From Undaria pinnatifida (Eukaryota > Sar > Phaeophyceae > Laminariales > Alariaceae): DNA of 64,000 nt. The notes under the pieces were generated by a model. It worked only from the letters and a program-made list of their open reading frames with translations. It was not told the DNA's origin and did no database searches. Both the position numbers and the translations under genes were made by a program. Of the stretch, positions 1 to 11,127 are shown in pieces; the stretch's first letter is position 1; the number at the start of each line of letters is the position of its first letter. The stretch spans positions 14,517,695-14,581,694 of the forward strand of contig JABAKD010000012.1 in NCBI GenBank assembly GCA_012845835.1, written 5' to 3'.

Positions 1-190
1 CGTCCTGCCGACTACTTCTTCCCACCGATTTAAATCGAAGTGGGTTGACACGCTCGTGGCATCACATAAAAATGCAGCGACACTAGCAACTCCCGGACCC
101 ACAGGGTATCCTGTAGTCCGGAAGACATTTAGGAAGGCGACGGCAAAAATGACCAACAACGCCCTTCCCAAGCCCTTGATGCCAGTAGCA

Positions 191-205
191 ACCCGCTTTC
201 GCGGG
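191..205. repeat. Short hairpin CCCGC-TTTC-GCGGG
   Basis: A 5-bp stem with a 4-base loop in a conserved repeat context. The same hairpin is at 28477-28490, and a variant with a compensated base pair is at 27064-27077. Confidence 0.5.
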
Positions 206-2003
206 CTGACTTCCCGTGGCGTCGTTTATTAACCTCTTGTCAAACTTTGGGGGACTGTGATACATATCATACTGAGACCGCAATTCGAAACGAAAACAAA
301 ACACTAAAAAATACCCTCGGGATTTCGGCCGTGCGCACGTACAACACGAAACAAAAAGAAAGAAAACATACACCATGCCGCGATGCCAGGCAACAAGACG
401 GGCGGAAAGGTGGAATACACATCTATCATACCCCTACGAAAACCTCCTCTCCACCGTCTGCACGCCTGCCAGCAAAACTCCACGCTATCCACCCTCCGCC
501 CTCCCGCGCAAACATCCCACACGTCAATTCCTCCCCGCCCCCGAATCAATAAGGGGCGTTCATGACTAGCCTAAGGATACAAAAAGCAGCGCTCACAGAA
601 GAGAATTGTAGACGGGTTACGCAGCGGGTTTGCACCTCGCTACGGCGAAACCCGGGCAGAAAACAGCTATTTCACGAACTTTTTCACGGGAAACCTGAAC
701 CCCAACAACGACACACGCCCAAGCAACTTGTCGCACTGGGCTACCAGTATCAACCAGGTAAGGGTGGCGTCGAAGCATGCACCATAGGGTAAACTGCCCG
801 GTTGTTTCGGAGGCTCGACAAAGTCTTGAATCTTCTGCCAACGACGCCTAATCAAGAAGGGTGCAGAGAGCGCTGTCTCAAGGCGCCTTCCTCGTGTAGG
901 ACGTCGTCAAGGAAGCGGTTCACGAACAGGAGTACGATGCAAGCGAGCACACCTGTGGACTGCGGAAACGGGGGGTAAGGGAGTTGCGGGGGTCGGGCCA
1001 GGGTCGGGAGTGTCAGATCTCGGCATGCACTACAGCAGTGGTATTCAGGATCGCATGGATTCGCTGTCGGTAACACAAGTCGTCTGATACATCAAGTAGC
1101 TTCCTAACAGTGAGGCACAAGAGCGTAAGCTGTTGTGGCAGCGTTGGGAATGCGGCATCGATTCGCGTTTTGGTCGTGGGGGTCGGTCAGCGTCTCGCGT
1201 GCCGAGAGATTGGCACGCACTACGTACAGCAGTGGGAAGACGGCAAGCATCGCATGGATTCGCTTTCGGTAACATAACTCATCCGTAACAAGTCGTCGGT
1301 AACACAAGTCGCCTCATACATCAGGTAGCTACCGTACAGAACTGGGGTACAGCAGCTGTTGTATAAAACGTGCGTTCTCTCCGAGTGCACAATTACAATA
1401 TATATCTGGTACACTCTAACGCTGCTGCTACTACTAATGAGCCTGGATCGGCCGTGGCGCACGCGTAAATTGGGGTTGTGTACTATGATGCTTTAGCCCT
1501 GCTGCTGCCGCCGTTTCTTATGGAGAGGAGCGTCGTTCAGCAAGGTGAAAGGGGAGTAGAAGTACAACTATCATACCCGGTTTAATCTTTATGACTTCGG
1601 AAATAGCCTATTGGTACCGTACCCGTACGTCCACAATATACGTTGTTTTTCACGCTTGTTTTTGTATCCCGACTGGAGGCCTGGTGGGGTTTCATGTTTC
1701 AGGTGCGGGCGGTCGGTGGTATCGTGCAACACAATACAACCTTCAGGTAGTTGACTATATGTCGGCAGCTGTCATTTACATTTATCTTGATAATACAAGG
1801 TTTCTGCGGTTTACACCGCCCGCTCATCGTAACGATCCCAAGACCTTGACAGCGGAGACGCGCAACACATCGATCAACACACCTGCACACGTGATAGGTT
1901 TGACAGCTACTAGTATTAAGCCAATAACCACGGTTAGGCACCGCGTAACACACCAACCCCCACAGGAAGAGTTCTCACACCATGTTCTGATTTTGTAGAG
2001 ACG

Positions 2004-2553
2004 ATCATTCACGAACGCCGAGGAAGATCGCGTTGCACCACCAAACACTCCCATTTGAATGAACTCCTATGGATTACCGCCGCCGCAGAGTACAACTCCT
2101 CGAGCTACAACCGCGTTTGACGCACCTAAAAATACCCCTAGAACATCCCCGCCCAGACCTAAACGCCGATCAGCTGGCAAGTTATCTTACAATATCCTCT
2201 GTAACGCGCCCAACCCAATCAGTAAGTTATACAAAACTCAAGCGCATTTAACAATAATACTCCTTCAACCACAGAACCGAATAAAACTCCCAAACTGTAT
2301 AGACTAGAGTGTAGAGCCGAATCGCTAGACTCACGCGGACGGGAAAAACAAAGCTTAGGCTCACCACACTTAATTGTCATACTGCTGTAACTGGTATTGA
2401 TAAGATTGCATCCACCTGCAAGACTTGAGTGACAGAAACGAGATCGCAATTGAGCTGGACAGTCCGTGTCGTGCGTACAGGAGTTGCGTGTACGGTCGCC
2501 GGAGGTGTCGACAAAAGGGGTGAAGATATCCGAAGTGCGGCGACGGGGCGACG
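2004..2553. mobile_element. Insertion of about 546 bp with 4-bp direct repeat GACG
   Basis: Copy B of the duplication reads tagagacg|tgtggcgg at 30301-30312. Copy A reads tagagacg at 1996-2003, then extra sequence, then gacg|tatggcgg at 2550. The filled and empty sites define the insert and a 4-bp target duplication. I see no clear terminal inverted repeats and no transposase, so the element type is unknown. Confidence 0.6.
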
Positions 2554-3509
2554 TATGGCGGAATTTGAAACTACAATTCAAAATAGGCTTTATTGCCAGG
2601 CATGTTATAGCAGCGTTCATAACGCCGCGTCGATTCGCTGCTACCGACGCATCGGTTTTGTTCGGCGTGGGATAAGGGTACTTGGTCGGCCCGGTCGGAG
2701 GCTACCCGTATACTCGGGGTCAGTTTGGAGGGCTTATCAGGTCCCGTATTACGGGATCACGGATAGTCTAAGGGCGCCAAGTGCAAATTTAAATTTTCGA
2801 GCGTGCGTCTATTGACCAAGGAAACATGCCGAAAATATCAGTGCGAATAGTTGACCAACGAAGCATGCCGGCCTTCTGTCCTCCTTAGCGTGGCCGTATT
2901 TTTCAATGTTGAGACACGGTTCATCAGCTTCCGCTTGATCCGGAGCCATCTGGTTTTGAGCTCTACGGGTTCCGGTTTGCTCGCTTTGGCATCCTCATTT
3001 GGATCGCGATTTGGCGCAAGGCCGCTGCTTGCTGCTGTCTGTGGGTCAGGTACCGATATTCGTCGAGGAATGGGCGTCCATTTTGCTGTTATTAATACCA
3101 ACAACGGGCGTTTTTACGGCGGAAAGGAGAGAGTCATGCCTCGTCAGGGTGAAAGGACAAACACCAGAGAGCGAAGCAGGTTTGACTTAGAAAAGGTCGA
3201 ACACGACAACAGACTCCGGACTCCGGACGAAAAACGAACATCTATCTGTAACACGATTTTTTTCCGTTTCGAAGACTAGGCTCCAGTTGACAATACGAGA
3301 CTACCTGGTATCGGCTTACCAGATCATGTATTCAAGGGAGTGTTCGCGCACGTGTGTGCGCGCTACTTGTTTGTGTGCGCGCGTGTCTGCTGTGTATGTG
3401 AACTGTGCACAGACGCCCGAGAAATGAACGCAACCGGTTTGCGGTCCTCCTAGCAAAATGTACATTTGTGACACAAAGGCAAATACGTGGTAGAAAAACA
3501 CGTGCATCG

Positions 3510-3660
3510 AGTACAATTCGGTGCGAGTCGACGAGGAGGTGAGGAAAGGCAGAAGTTCTCGCGATAAAAATGAAGGCACCTACCGTAGTGGGGAGGGGGG
3601 AGAAGAGCCTGCTTTGTTACCCCGGATCTGTGTTACGTCTAGGGAGGGACCAAGGAGAAA
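3510..3660 (+). repeat. Partial SINE-like repeat (body only)
   Basis: The stretch from gtacaattcgg through gataaaaatgaaggcac to accccggatctg matches the body of the tRNA-headed SINE copies at 34867-35322 and 61855-62301. The tRNA-like head is missing here, so this is a truncated copy. It lies in the part of copy A that has no counterpart in copy B. Confidence 0.6.
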
Positions 3661-5149
3661 GAAAAAGTGTGAGAAGATATTAGAAGATGGGGTGAGCACA
3701 AAAAACACAAAAACAAAAAAATAAACACTTGCATACGAGAGGCATCAAGAGGTGGATTTTTTTCCCGCTACGTAGGGACAGAGGAAGCACGCTCGCGTTC
3801 AGCGTTGGCGAACAGCAGCAGCACAGGTGTGCAGACTACAGCAGGCGCGCTGTCACGGACCGGACGCCGTGTGCGATGGCCGCTATTGGACCCTAGGGAA
3901 AGGGGAAAGGGGAAAGGGGAAAGGGGATAGGCGAAACGCTCCAGGAGCAACCCCCCCCCCCCAAAAAAAAAAAAAAGCCGTCACTGCTGCTGTAGCAGCT
4001 GTTGTTGCTGTTGTGGGTGGCTGGTGGGCATTTTGATGTTGCCTGTATTTACATCACTGGAACGCAAAGTGCCTGTGTGCCGCGCCGGAGCTCTCACGTA
4101 TACCTGATACTTGTAGACTATATTTCATGCGGTTTGCAGGTAGGTGCGAGTGCTTTTCGTATCAAACAGCTTTATCACGCGACCTAGTGCTCTGTAGAGG
4201 TGTCGGCTGAGGTCGGTCATCGCGCTGACCTGACATAATTTTTTTCAGGACTCGTCGCTGTTATTGGTGGTGGTGTCGGAACAAACTCGGCGGACACGCC
4301 ACACTGCCTCGGACCCCAGGTACAGCAGTACAGAGAGCAGGGAGCTGGTACGAGATACTGCTGGTGCAGCAGTAGGTTTTCGGTTTGTAGAGCCTCTCAT
4401 GCCGGCGAAAAAACACACGACCGTCACGCGAGCACATGGATATCAAGCCGCCCGCAAGTCTATCCACTGCTCATGCTCCTACATGAGACACCACGACACA
4501 AGTTAGCCTTCCCCCCCTTGCCCAAAGGATGCTGCTGTTCTCTGCTGCAGCAAGTTTTGCCGGGCCATCGGGAATAATATCAGACTACCACAAGTACACA
4601 CCATATACCATTTTGTCCATAAAAATAAGGAGCGTTTAGATAATAATATTAATATAATCACGGTCCTTATATTTCCGTGCAGAAGGAGGACATAGAGCTA
4701 CAAGGAGCCGGAAGATAAAAGATACGCGCGGACGGGTATCTTTCATGCTTTCACGCTTTCCCCAAGCAGCGGAGAAATTAAACGGAGGAACGATCCAAGC
4801 TGCACTCAACCAAGAGTGGTGGGGGATGGGGGTGCCCGCCTTCTAGCCAGACTGCGCCAGACCACGCCACCATGCCTAGGCTGCTTGCCTGATAATCGCG
4901 GCGTTCGGTCGAGCTGCACATGCATTAATCAGTACCTGGTATACTACAGTAAAAGCAGTGTCAAGCTCAAAGTTCAACACTTACATCAGCAGGAGTTTTG
5001 TGCGGGCCATGACAGCATGAAGAGTTCCCCAGCCGAAGCGACGCGTGAAAGGAAGAAGGAGAACTAGTCCACCACCACTCGTCCTACCCCTCCCCCGCTT
5101 GGGGCGGGTGCCCCCGCACCGCCGCAGGGCCTTGTTCGTTCGTTTGTCT

Positions 5150-5413
5150 CTGCAATCGATGCCAGATTGTGCTGATATCGCGTTAGCCAGTGAGATTGAC
5201 GGTTACAAAGTACTTTATAATATTTTGCTAATTTATTTTATGTCGACGATTGACGCTTCTGCGTCGGTGGGTTGTGTGTAGGTTGTGTGATCTGATGCTC
5301 CCTTATCAGGGGCACTCCAAGCTGTTAACCAACTAAAGCAAGATTATCCTCTATAGACTACTCTTCGAGCCTCTCGACCTCTCGGTCGGTAGAGCTACCT
5401 TCTGAAGGATTCT
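5150..5413 (+). repeat. Left 265-bp direct repeat flanking copia element 1
   Basis: Matches 10862-11127 with roughly 88% identity, both starting near gcaatcgatgcc and ending near gattctacga. The first 85 bases also occur at 32393-32482, where no copia element is present. It may be the 5' LTR of element 1 or a duplication of its surroundings; no clean TG...CA ends were found. Confidence 0.55.
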
Positions 5414-5467
5414 ACGAATAGACTATAGACTAAATATGAATAGTGTCAACAGTTGATCATCCTGAGA

Positions 5468-7000
5468 ATGCCTGCATTATTACCTGCAGGCAGTGTCGAG
5501 GAAGAGGCAGCTCCGGTCGCACCGGAGTTGCAAGCGATAGCATCCAAACAGGATGATCGGGCCCGAACACTCTCGGAGCTTACCTTTTTGCTGCTGCAAT
5601 TGCTCCAAACAAGGACAACAGAAGGACAGGCCTCGCAGGCTTTGCCGACGGAGTCAGATAATGCTAGAAAGGCGCTATTGACCGTACGAGCGGCTTCGTC
5701 GACGGCGAGCCTGTACAGGGTAATAACGTTGAGGAAGCATCGAACTGCTTGAAAGACACGCAATCGCAGCAGCCACCGAAAGAGGTTGGACCAGTACGAG
5801 ACCAGTCTTAAGACACTGGGATGGCTAGGCACCTACGCACTGGTGGTGAGTCCCAGGAGGTGCTGGTTGCGAGAGGGGCACGCTTCGCCCCAGACGATTT
5901 AGGAGGGGTAAAATCCACGTTGCCAAAAAGTTATAGTATTATAGTCGCGAACGCTAGTTTTCTCGAATGGTCTCGAGATATAACACAGTATGCACACATG
6001 CACAGCAGCGTTCGAGGTCCTTTTATCGAGACGAGTGTCCTGTTGGGGGCATTACACTTACGAGTGCTGACCACGTAGCAGCTGGCCACACACTAGACGA
6101 CTTTTGGCGTGAGTATGACTGCGTTGAAAATCTTGTGGGTTAGTTTAAGTACGAAGGCCGACGGAAACCCGATGAACCGGCACAAACGCCCGACTGATGT
6201 TTGACGACAGCTCGAAAATCGACATGCACCCAAAACGATGGGCGAGACGTTCATGCTGCTTAAGAAGTATACGCAATATAAAATCGCCCCAACGAGTGAC
6301 CCGATGCTAGACATCGCAGCGTAATCTGATATCAGGGCGCAATTGTCAGTGCGGGAAATCGCCATCACGGATCAAATGCTTTGTGTCCGTGTTTTGGACA
6401 CCCTACCTCGCGAGTACCAGTATGAAGTTCGACACTTTCGATCTGCGCTGACTCCGATCAACCTCGGCTGCATTGAGCAAGTTGTGAGGGAGAGAGCGAT
6501 TTGTTTCCCTTCAATCGGAGAAATTAAAGAAGAAGCAGTCTCCTGGCCATGCGCTTTATGTTCTCCTGGCCACGCGCTTTTTATGCGGGTGACACCGCGA
6601 GCAGTGGTCATGGCGGTAGTGGCCGCGGTGGCAATGACGGTCGTGGCCGTGGAGGTCGTGGCAGAGGCAATGCAATCAGCAACCGGGGAGGGTCAAACGC
6701 TTTCGGGGGTTACAAGCGGTGTTCAAATAACATCAAGTGCAAATGATGGCAGTACAGCAGTGACGAAACCCGATGGGGATACGCCCCAAGAAATATTGCA
6801 CGCTCTGCCACAAGCACGGGCACTGGAGGCATCGATGCCCACGCCGGGTCTGCTACATGTAAGGGGAACGGTCATTCAACGAATGTTTGTCCATCAGGGA
6901 AAGAAGATGCCGTTTTCGCCGACTTCCACACATATCTCGACCCGGAAGAGCTTCTGCTCTCGTGGCGGAACCAGGTGAAACCAGCCAGATAAATGAAACA
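5468..7000 (+). pseudogene. Remnant copia gag (element 1)
   Basis: Open pieces in at least three frames read as gag-like: a Glu/Ala-rich N-terminus after the ATG at 5468, a helical stretch at 6343-6540 (DTLPREYQYEVRHF) and a Gly/Arg-rich stretch at 6590-6680 where the nucleocapsid should be. No intact CCHC knuckle was found. The break between frames is near 6540-6570, next to a local direct repeat of tcctggccaygcgctt. Confidence 0.55.
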
Positions 7001-8359
7001 GCAGAAAAACAGGTTGTTTCATTCGTCGCTGACAGCGAAGCAAGTAGACATGTTTTCCCGTCGTCTACATACCTGTTCAGCTACGTCAAATGTAATAGGA
7101 CCGTGTCGACTGCAACAGGAGACTCGTTCCCTATAGAGGACTACTGCGATATTCGCGTAGAATTCCTGTCCGCTGGGTGGGCAGTGCGTGTAGTGATGGA
7201 AAGCGTCGCTCACGTACCTACATTCAAGCACAACCTGTTTTCGGTAGGAGCGGCGGCCGGCCAGGGACACTCCATTATGTTCGACAAGGATGCATGTACC
7301 CTTCAACTCAAATCAGGAACATCGGCATGCTTCCCAAAATTTGGGAGCCTGGTCTCTATCCAGGCTTGCCCGTTGCCGCCGCCCGAACATGCCATTGCTG
7401 TCATCGCTCCGGGGCTTACGCCTACCACGTCGCCTGTTGACATTAACGCCTACCACTGCTGTGTGCATGGTCATATTCATGAGGCACTGCTCAGGAAGAC
7501 AGCCGAGCAAACTGGCTTATTCTGGAAGGGATGCTGCACCAATGCAAAGGGTGTTCGATGGCAAAAGGGCTCCGAAAGCCCATTTCACGGTCGACACACG
7601 TCCGAGCAGATAAGGAATTCGGAAGGGTATTTGTCGACCTAAACGGGCCGAAACAAGTTGAGTCGAAGGGCCGAAATCGGTGCGTGATGATCGTGAGAGA
7701 CGATCGTTCAAGGTTCATGTGGGTGTACTTCATGCGCCACAAATCAGGCGCGGCTGAGATTTTCAGACAATTTTTTAGCCGACAACCGCGCAACTAGGTT
7801 TCCATCTGATGTGGAAATCGTGAGGTCAGACGATGGTGGGGAGTTCCTGGAAGGAGCTTTACGTGCACCTTGTAGAAAGTACAATATTACCCTAAAATTC
7901 ACCTCTGCGAGCAATCCACAGTTTAACGGCGTAGCCGAACTGGCGTTAGGGTTGATCGAAGCCGCAGCTTTGGCTGCAAGAACACAAGCTCCGATATTAT
8001 TTCCGAACGTCGAGCTTTCTTCTTCCGATTATTTGTGGACGGAGGCCATGTCGTGGGCGTGCCATGTTTTTAACTGTTCTGCAACGACCTCAAACCCAGA
8101 CAGCAACTCGCCTCACGAGATGTGGCATGACAGCCTACCTCGGCCTCATTCGCTGCCATTCTTCAAGCCTGGCTATTACAAAGCCAAGCGAACGAACAAG
8201 TCGCGGCCCAAAGCGCAAGAGTGTTTCTATCTAGGCTCCAGACGAAACCACCCCCGGGATGCTGTGCGAATCTTGACTGAGAACAACTCGGCTATCACGA
8301 CTCGCAGCGTAACCTGGCAGCATACATACAGCCCTCGGATCCCATGCAAACCTACCTGA
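7000..8359 (+). pseudogene. Remnant copia protease and integrase (element 1)
   Basis: The frame at 6887-7642 carries the protease motif in mutated form (DSEA for DSGA) and the start of the GAG-pre-integrase region (HCCVHGHIHEALLRKTA). A frameshift near 7540 moves the reading to 7531-7797, which holds the first catalytic Asp region (VFVDLNGPK). A stop at 7795 precedes 7811-8359 with the second Asp (VRSDDGG) and the Glu (NGVAE). The C-terminal KAxxxxxxFLGS-like stretch is present near 8190-8250. Not functional. Confidence 0.7.
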
Positions 8360-8418
8360 AGAATCGGAATGCCGTTTTAGCGTCGGCGAGATCGAGGATT
8401 GTGCCAAGTCAGCCGGGC

Positions 8419-8437
8419 GGGGGGGGGGGGGGGGGGG
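8419..8437 (+). repeat. Run of 19 G
   Basis: Homopolymer between the integrase and RT remnants of element 1. Length is probably uncertain in any assembly. Confidence 0.9.
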
Positions 8438-8934
8438 CGATAACGACGACGACGAGGTCGATGACTCCGAATTGATCGAACCACCGCGGGTAGCGGAGAC
8501 ACTACTGCGCGAGTGCACCAGCGATGGCGGGCGCGAATCTTGTTCCACCGGCAGTGCCGCACGGGATAGGGATTCGGTTTTCAGCTCCAACCACAGCGAC
8601 GAAAGCGGGGGTCATTTTCCTACCGGTGACGAAAGCGTGGCCACCGACTATGGGGTCGAAGAGAGCTAATCGAGTTCGTCAACTGCCGGGAGTATAGTCA
8701 GTGCTCCAGAGGCTGGCCCATCAGAGAGGGCAGCCCATGAATTGCGTGACTTCCTTCCTGGTCAGGAATCCTCTCGACTTAGGGAGGGGTGCACGAGAGG
8801 CGAGACGCGACGTCTGCAGGAAACGGTCATGACAGCCATCGATGGAGCTGTGGGCGTCCTTGGTCGGCAAGCACGTGACGTCCAGGAGGATGCTTGGGCG
8901 CTTCTGGCGGAGGCTCCACAAGATTTAGGGAAGA

Positions 8935-10510
8935 GTGGTGCCCCTAGTAACTTCAATGCGTAAAGTTGAGAAAGCGCCCGAATCAAAAGCAGCTATTGAG
9001 AAATCCGAGTACCGGGAGTTGTGGCTGGAGTCTGACCGAACAGAACTCCATAAACTATGGGACGCCGTCACATTTACACCTGTCGATGAAGTGCCCGCGG
9101 GGCACAAGTTAATTGGATGTAAGTTTGTCCGTACGTGGAAAGGTAACTAGCTGGGCGAAGTGGTCAACGCCGAAATCGAGACTGGTAGAGTTAACCTACA
9201 GTCAAACCGAAGACATCAACTACTTTGAAACCTTTTTCCCTACCCTCCCCCTCGTCTATCAAACTACTAACCAAGATTGCGGTAGAGTACGATCTGCTCA
9301 TTCACCCCTTAGACGTGGAGCAAGCTTTTATACGCGCTGACCTCGACTGTGATACATATTACATCAGGATTCCACGTGCTTGTAGAGAGAAAAATGGGCA
9401 GGTTGTTCATTTGAATAAGAGTTTGTACGGGTTAAAGCAAGCAGGGCACATGTTCAACGCACTTCTCGTAAATACGGTCGTGCGTTACATTCTTGAGCAA
9501 TGCAAGACCGATCCATGGGTGTTCCGCCTCGTCATGAAAGATGAAACCGTGATACTGATGGTTGCGGTTCACGTGGACGACCTAATCGGGGCGAAAGAGG
9601 TTGCTGAGTTCCACGGCGCTCTGAATAACAAAATCCTAACTAATATGGTCGGGGAACTGCCGTGGTATACAGGTTGCGCATTCGAACGAAATTTCATGTA
9701 CGGGACCATTAAAATGTCCTAAGCTGCTTTCATCGAGGAATTACTGGAGCGTTTCGAAAACCACTGCCCCACTAAAACAAGCGCGATTCTCGCTAATCCG
9801 TTGATTGAGCTAGGTCTAAGGACGGAGGATGGCCTCGGAGGAAAATGGCCTCATCGAGAGGTGGTTGGAAGCCTTCTGTGGATTTCCAACATGACGCGGC
9901 CGGACGTCACTAATGCTGTCCGAGTGGTGGCACGTCATAGCCATAGCCCTGGCGAAGAGCACTGGGATGCTGTGCTCAAGATCCTCTGTATCTGCGTGGT
10001 ACGAAAGGACGCGGTCTTACGTTTACTCGGGGTTAGGGACTAGAAGTGCCTGTGTACGTAGACGCCGACTGCGCCAAAAAGGCCAATGACAGACGGCCGG
10101 TATCCGGGGCGGCTCTTATGTGTGGTGGTGTCTGTGCATGCTGGAAGTCGACGACGCAAAGGTGTATCACTTCGCCTACCACGGAAGCCGAATACGTAGC
10201 TTGGGGAGATGGAATAAAGGAGGCACTGTTTGTGTGTGTGGTTGTAGAGTTCCTGCAGCCGCACCTGCGAGGCAAGCCGATCGTTGTATACAAAGACAAC
10301 GAGGGGGGGTAAAGCTTTGGTCGAAAACCCCCTTAGCTTGGTCCGCAGCAAGCACATTGACGAGCGTCGTCACTATATCAGGGGTCTGGTAACGTGCGGT
10401 AAAATCAAAATGAACCGTGTCAGTTCAGAGTAGCAACATGCTGACATCCTCACAAAGGATTTAGCGGGTGCACCTTGCCACGCGCATGCCGAGTTTCTGA
10501 TGAATTCATT
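8935..10510 (+). pseudogene. Remnant copia RT and RNase H (element 1)
   Basis: Reading frames 8935-9150, 9225-9722, 9801-10043 and 10046-10312 together cover RT and RNase H, interrupted by a TAG at 9148, a shift near 9220, a TAA at 9720, a stop at 10041 and a shift near 10305. The RT active-site motif is HVDD (VAVHVDDLI) where copia usually has YVDD. RNase H landmarks are DADCA, TEAEY and KDNEG. Confidence 0.75.
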
Positions 10511-10589
10511 GGCGTAGATATTGGTGATGGAAATTTGCTCGATTCGGTCAAGATGACGATAAAGACCTTGCCCAAATCATGCAAGCGCA

Positions 10590-10850
10590 ATATATGCTGA
10601 GTAGCCACCCCATGCTGAGTAGCCACCCCAAGGTACTTTGTGGGCCGTGGGTGGGCCGGGCATATATATATGGCGTATAGTTTGCGTCCGCCTTGGTCAT
10701 CGCTAAGTAAGCTAGCAACTGTTTAGGGTGTTTCCTGGAGACCAGGTCTGTGTACCTTCTCAGTTAGTCGTTGTTGTAATTACGAAAGCAATGCTCTGTC
10801 ATCTCCTTGGTAACATTCCGTCAAAGATATGCAGATCTAGGGAGAGTGTT
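10590..10850 (+). other. 3' untranslated or LTR-like region of element 1
   Basis: It follows the end of pol. It holds the tandem unit tgctgagtagccacccca twice (10598-10630), a TATA-like catatatatatgg (10660-10672) and an end-like ttggtaaca near 10805-10815, typical of an LTR promoter region. No matching sequence is found 5' of gag, so LTR status is unproven. Confidence 0.3.
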
Positions 10851-10861
10851 CGTTAGTATCG

Positions 10862-11127
10862 GCAATCGATGCCAGATTGTGCTGATGTCGCGTTAGCCAA
10901 TCAGATACGGAGATTGACGGTTACAATGTGTTTTGTTCATTTATTTTATGTCGACGGTTGACACTTCTGCGTCGGTGGGTTGTGTGTAGGTTGTGTGATC
11001 TGATGCTCTCCTATCGGGGGCACTCCAAGCTGTGAACCAACTAATGCAAGATTATCCTCTATACTCTTCAAGCCTCTCGACCTCTGGGCCGGTAGAGCTA
11101 CCTTCGGCAGGATTCTACGAGTAGGCC
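10862..11127 (+). repeat. Right 265-bp direct repeat flanking copia element 1
   Basis: Partner of 5150-5413. The left copy has an extra 5 bp that creates ctaTAGACTActc at 5351-5363, where this copy reads ctatactc (11058-11065). Confidence 0.55.

Larger units (their letters stand above)
1..5230. repeat. Copy A of a large dispersed duplication
   Basis: Position 1 onward aligns with 28293 onward in direct orientation, about 90% similar by eye. Matching blocks are 1-2003 with 28293-30305, 2554-2640 with 30306-30392, and about 4020-5225 with 31271-32483. Between blocks the copies differ: A carries a 550-bp insertion (2004-2553) and an unrelated stretch at 2640-4010, while B has its own 30395-31265. 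Inside, a unit with the landmark gcatggattcgct occurs twice (about 985-1100 and 1165-1335), as it does in copy B. I see no convincing protein-coding gene; the open frames are short and not shared between copies. It may be an old transposon or a segmental duplication; the left end lies outside the window. Confidence 0.8.
5450..10520 (+). mobile_element. Degenerate Ty1/copia retrotransposon (element 1)
   Basis: Copia domain order gag, protease, integrase, RT, RNase H is recognisable across broken frames: gag from about 5468; protease with VADSEASRH near 7027; an integrase zinc region near 7450-7560; integrase core 7590-8340 (VEIVRSDDGG, NGVAE); RT 8990-9720 with LNKSLYGLKQA and AVHVDDLI; RNase H 9840-10510 with YVDADCA and TEAEYVAWGDG; and a final ILTKDLAGAP-like end. 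Stops and frameshifts occur in every domain, and the protease glycine of DSG/DTG is Glu. The element is dead and older than element 2. Flanking 265-bp direct repeats may be LTRs but the ends are unresolved. Confidence 0.85.
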
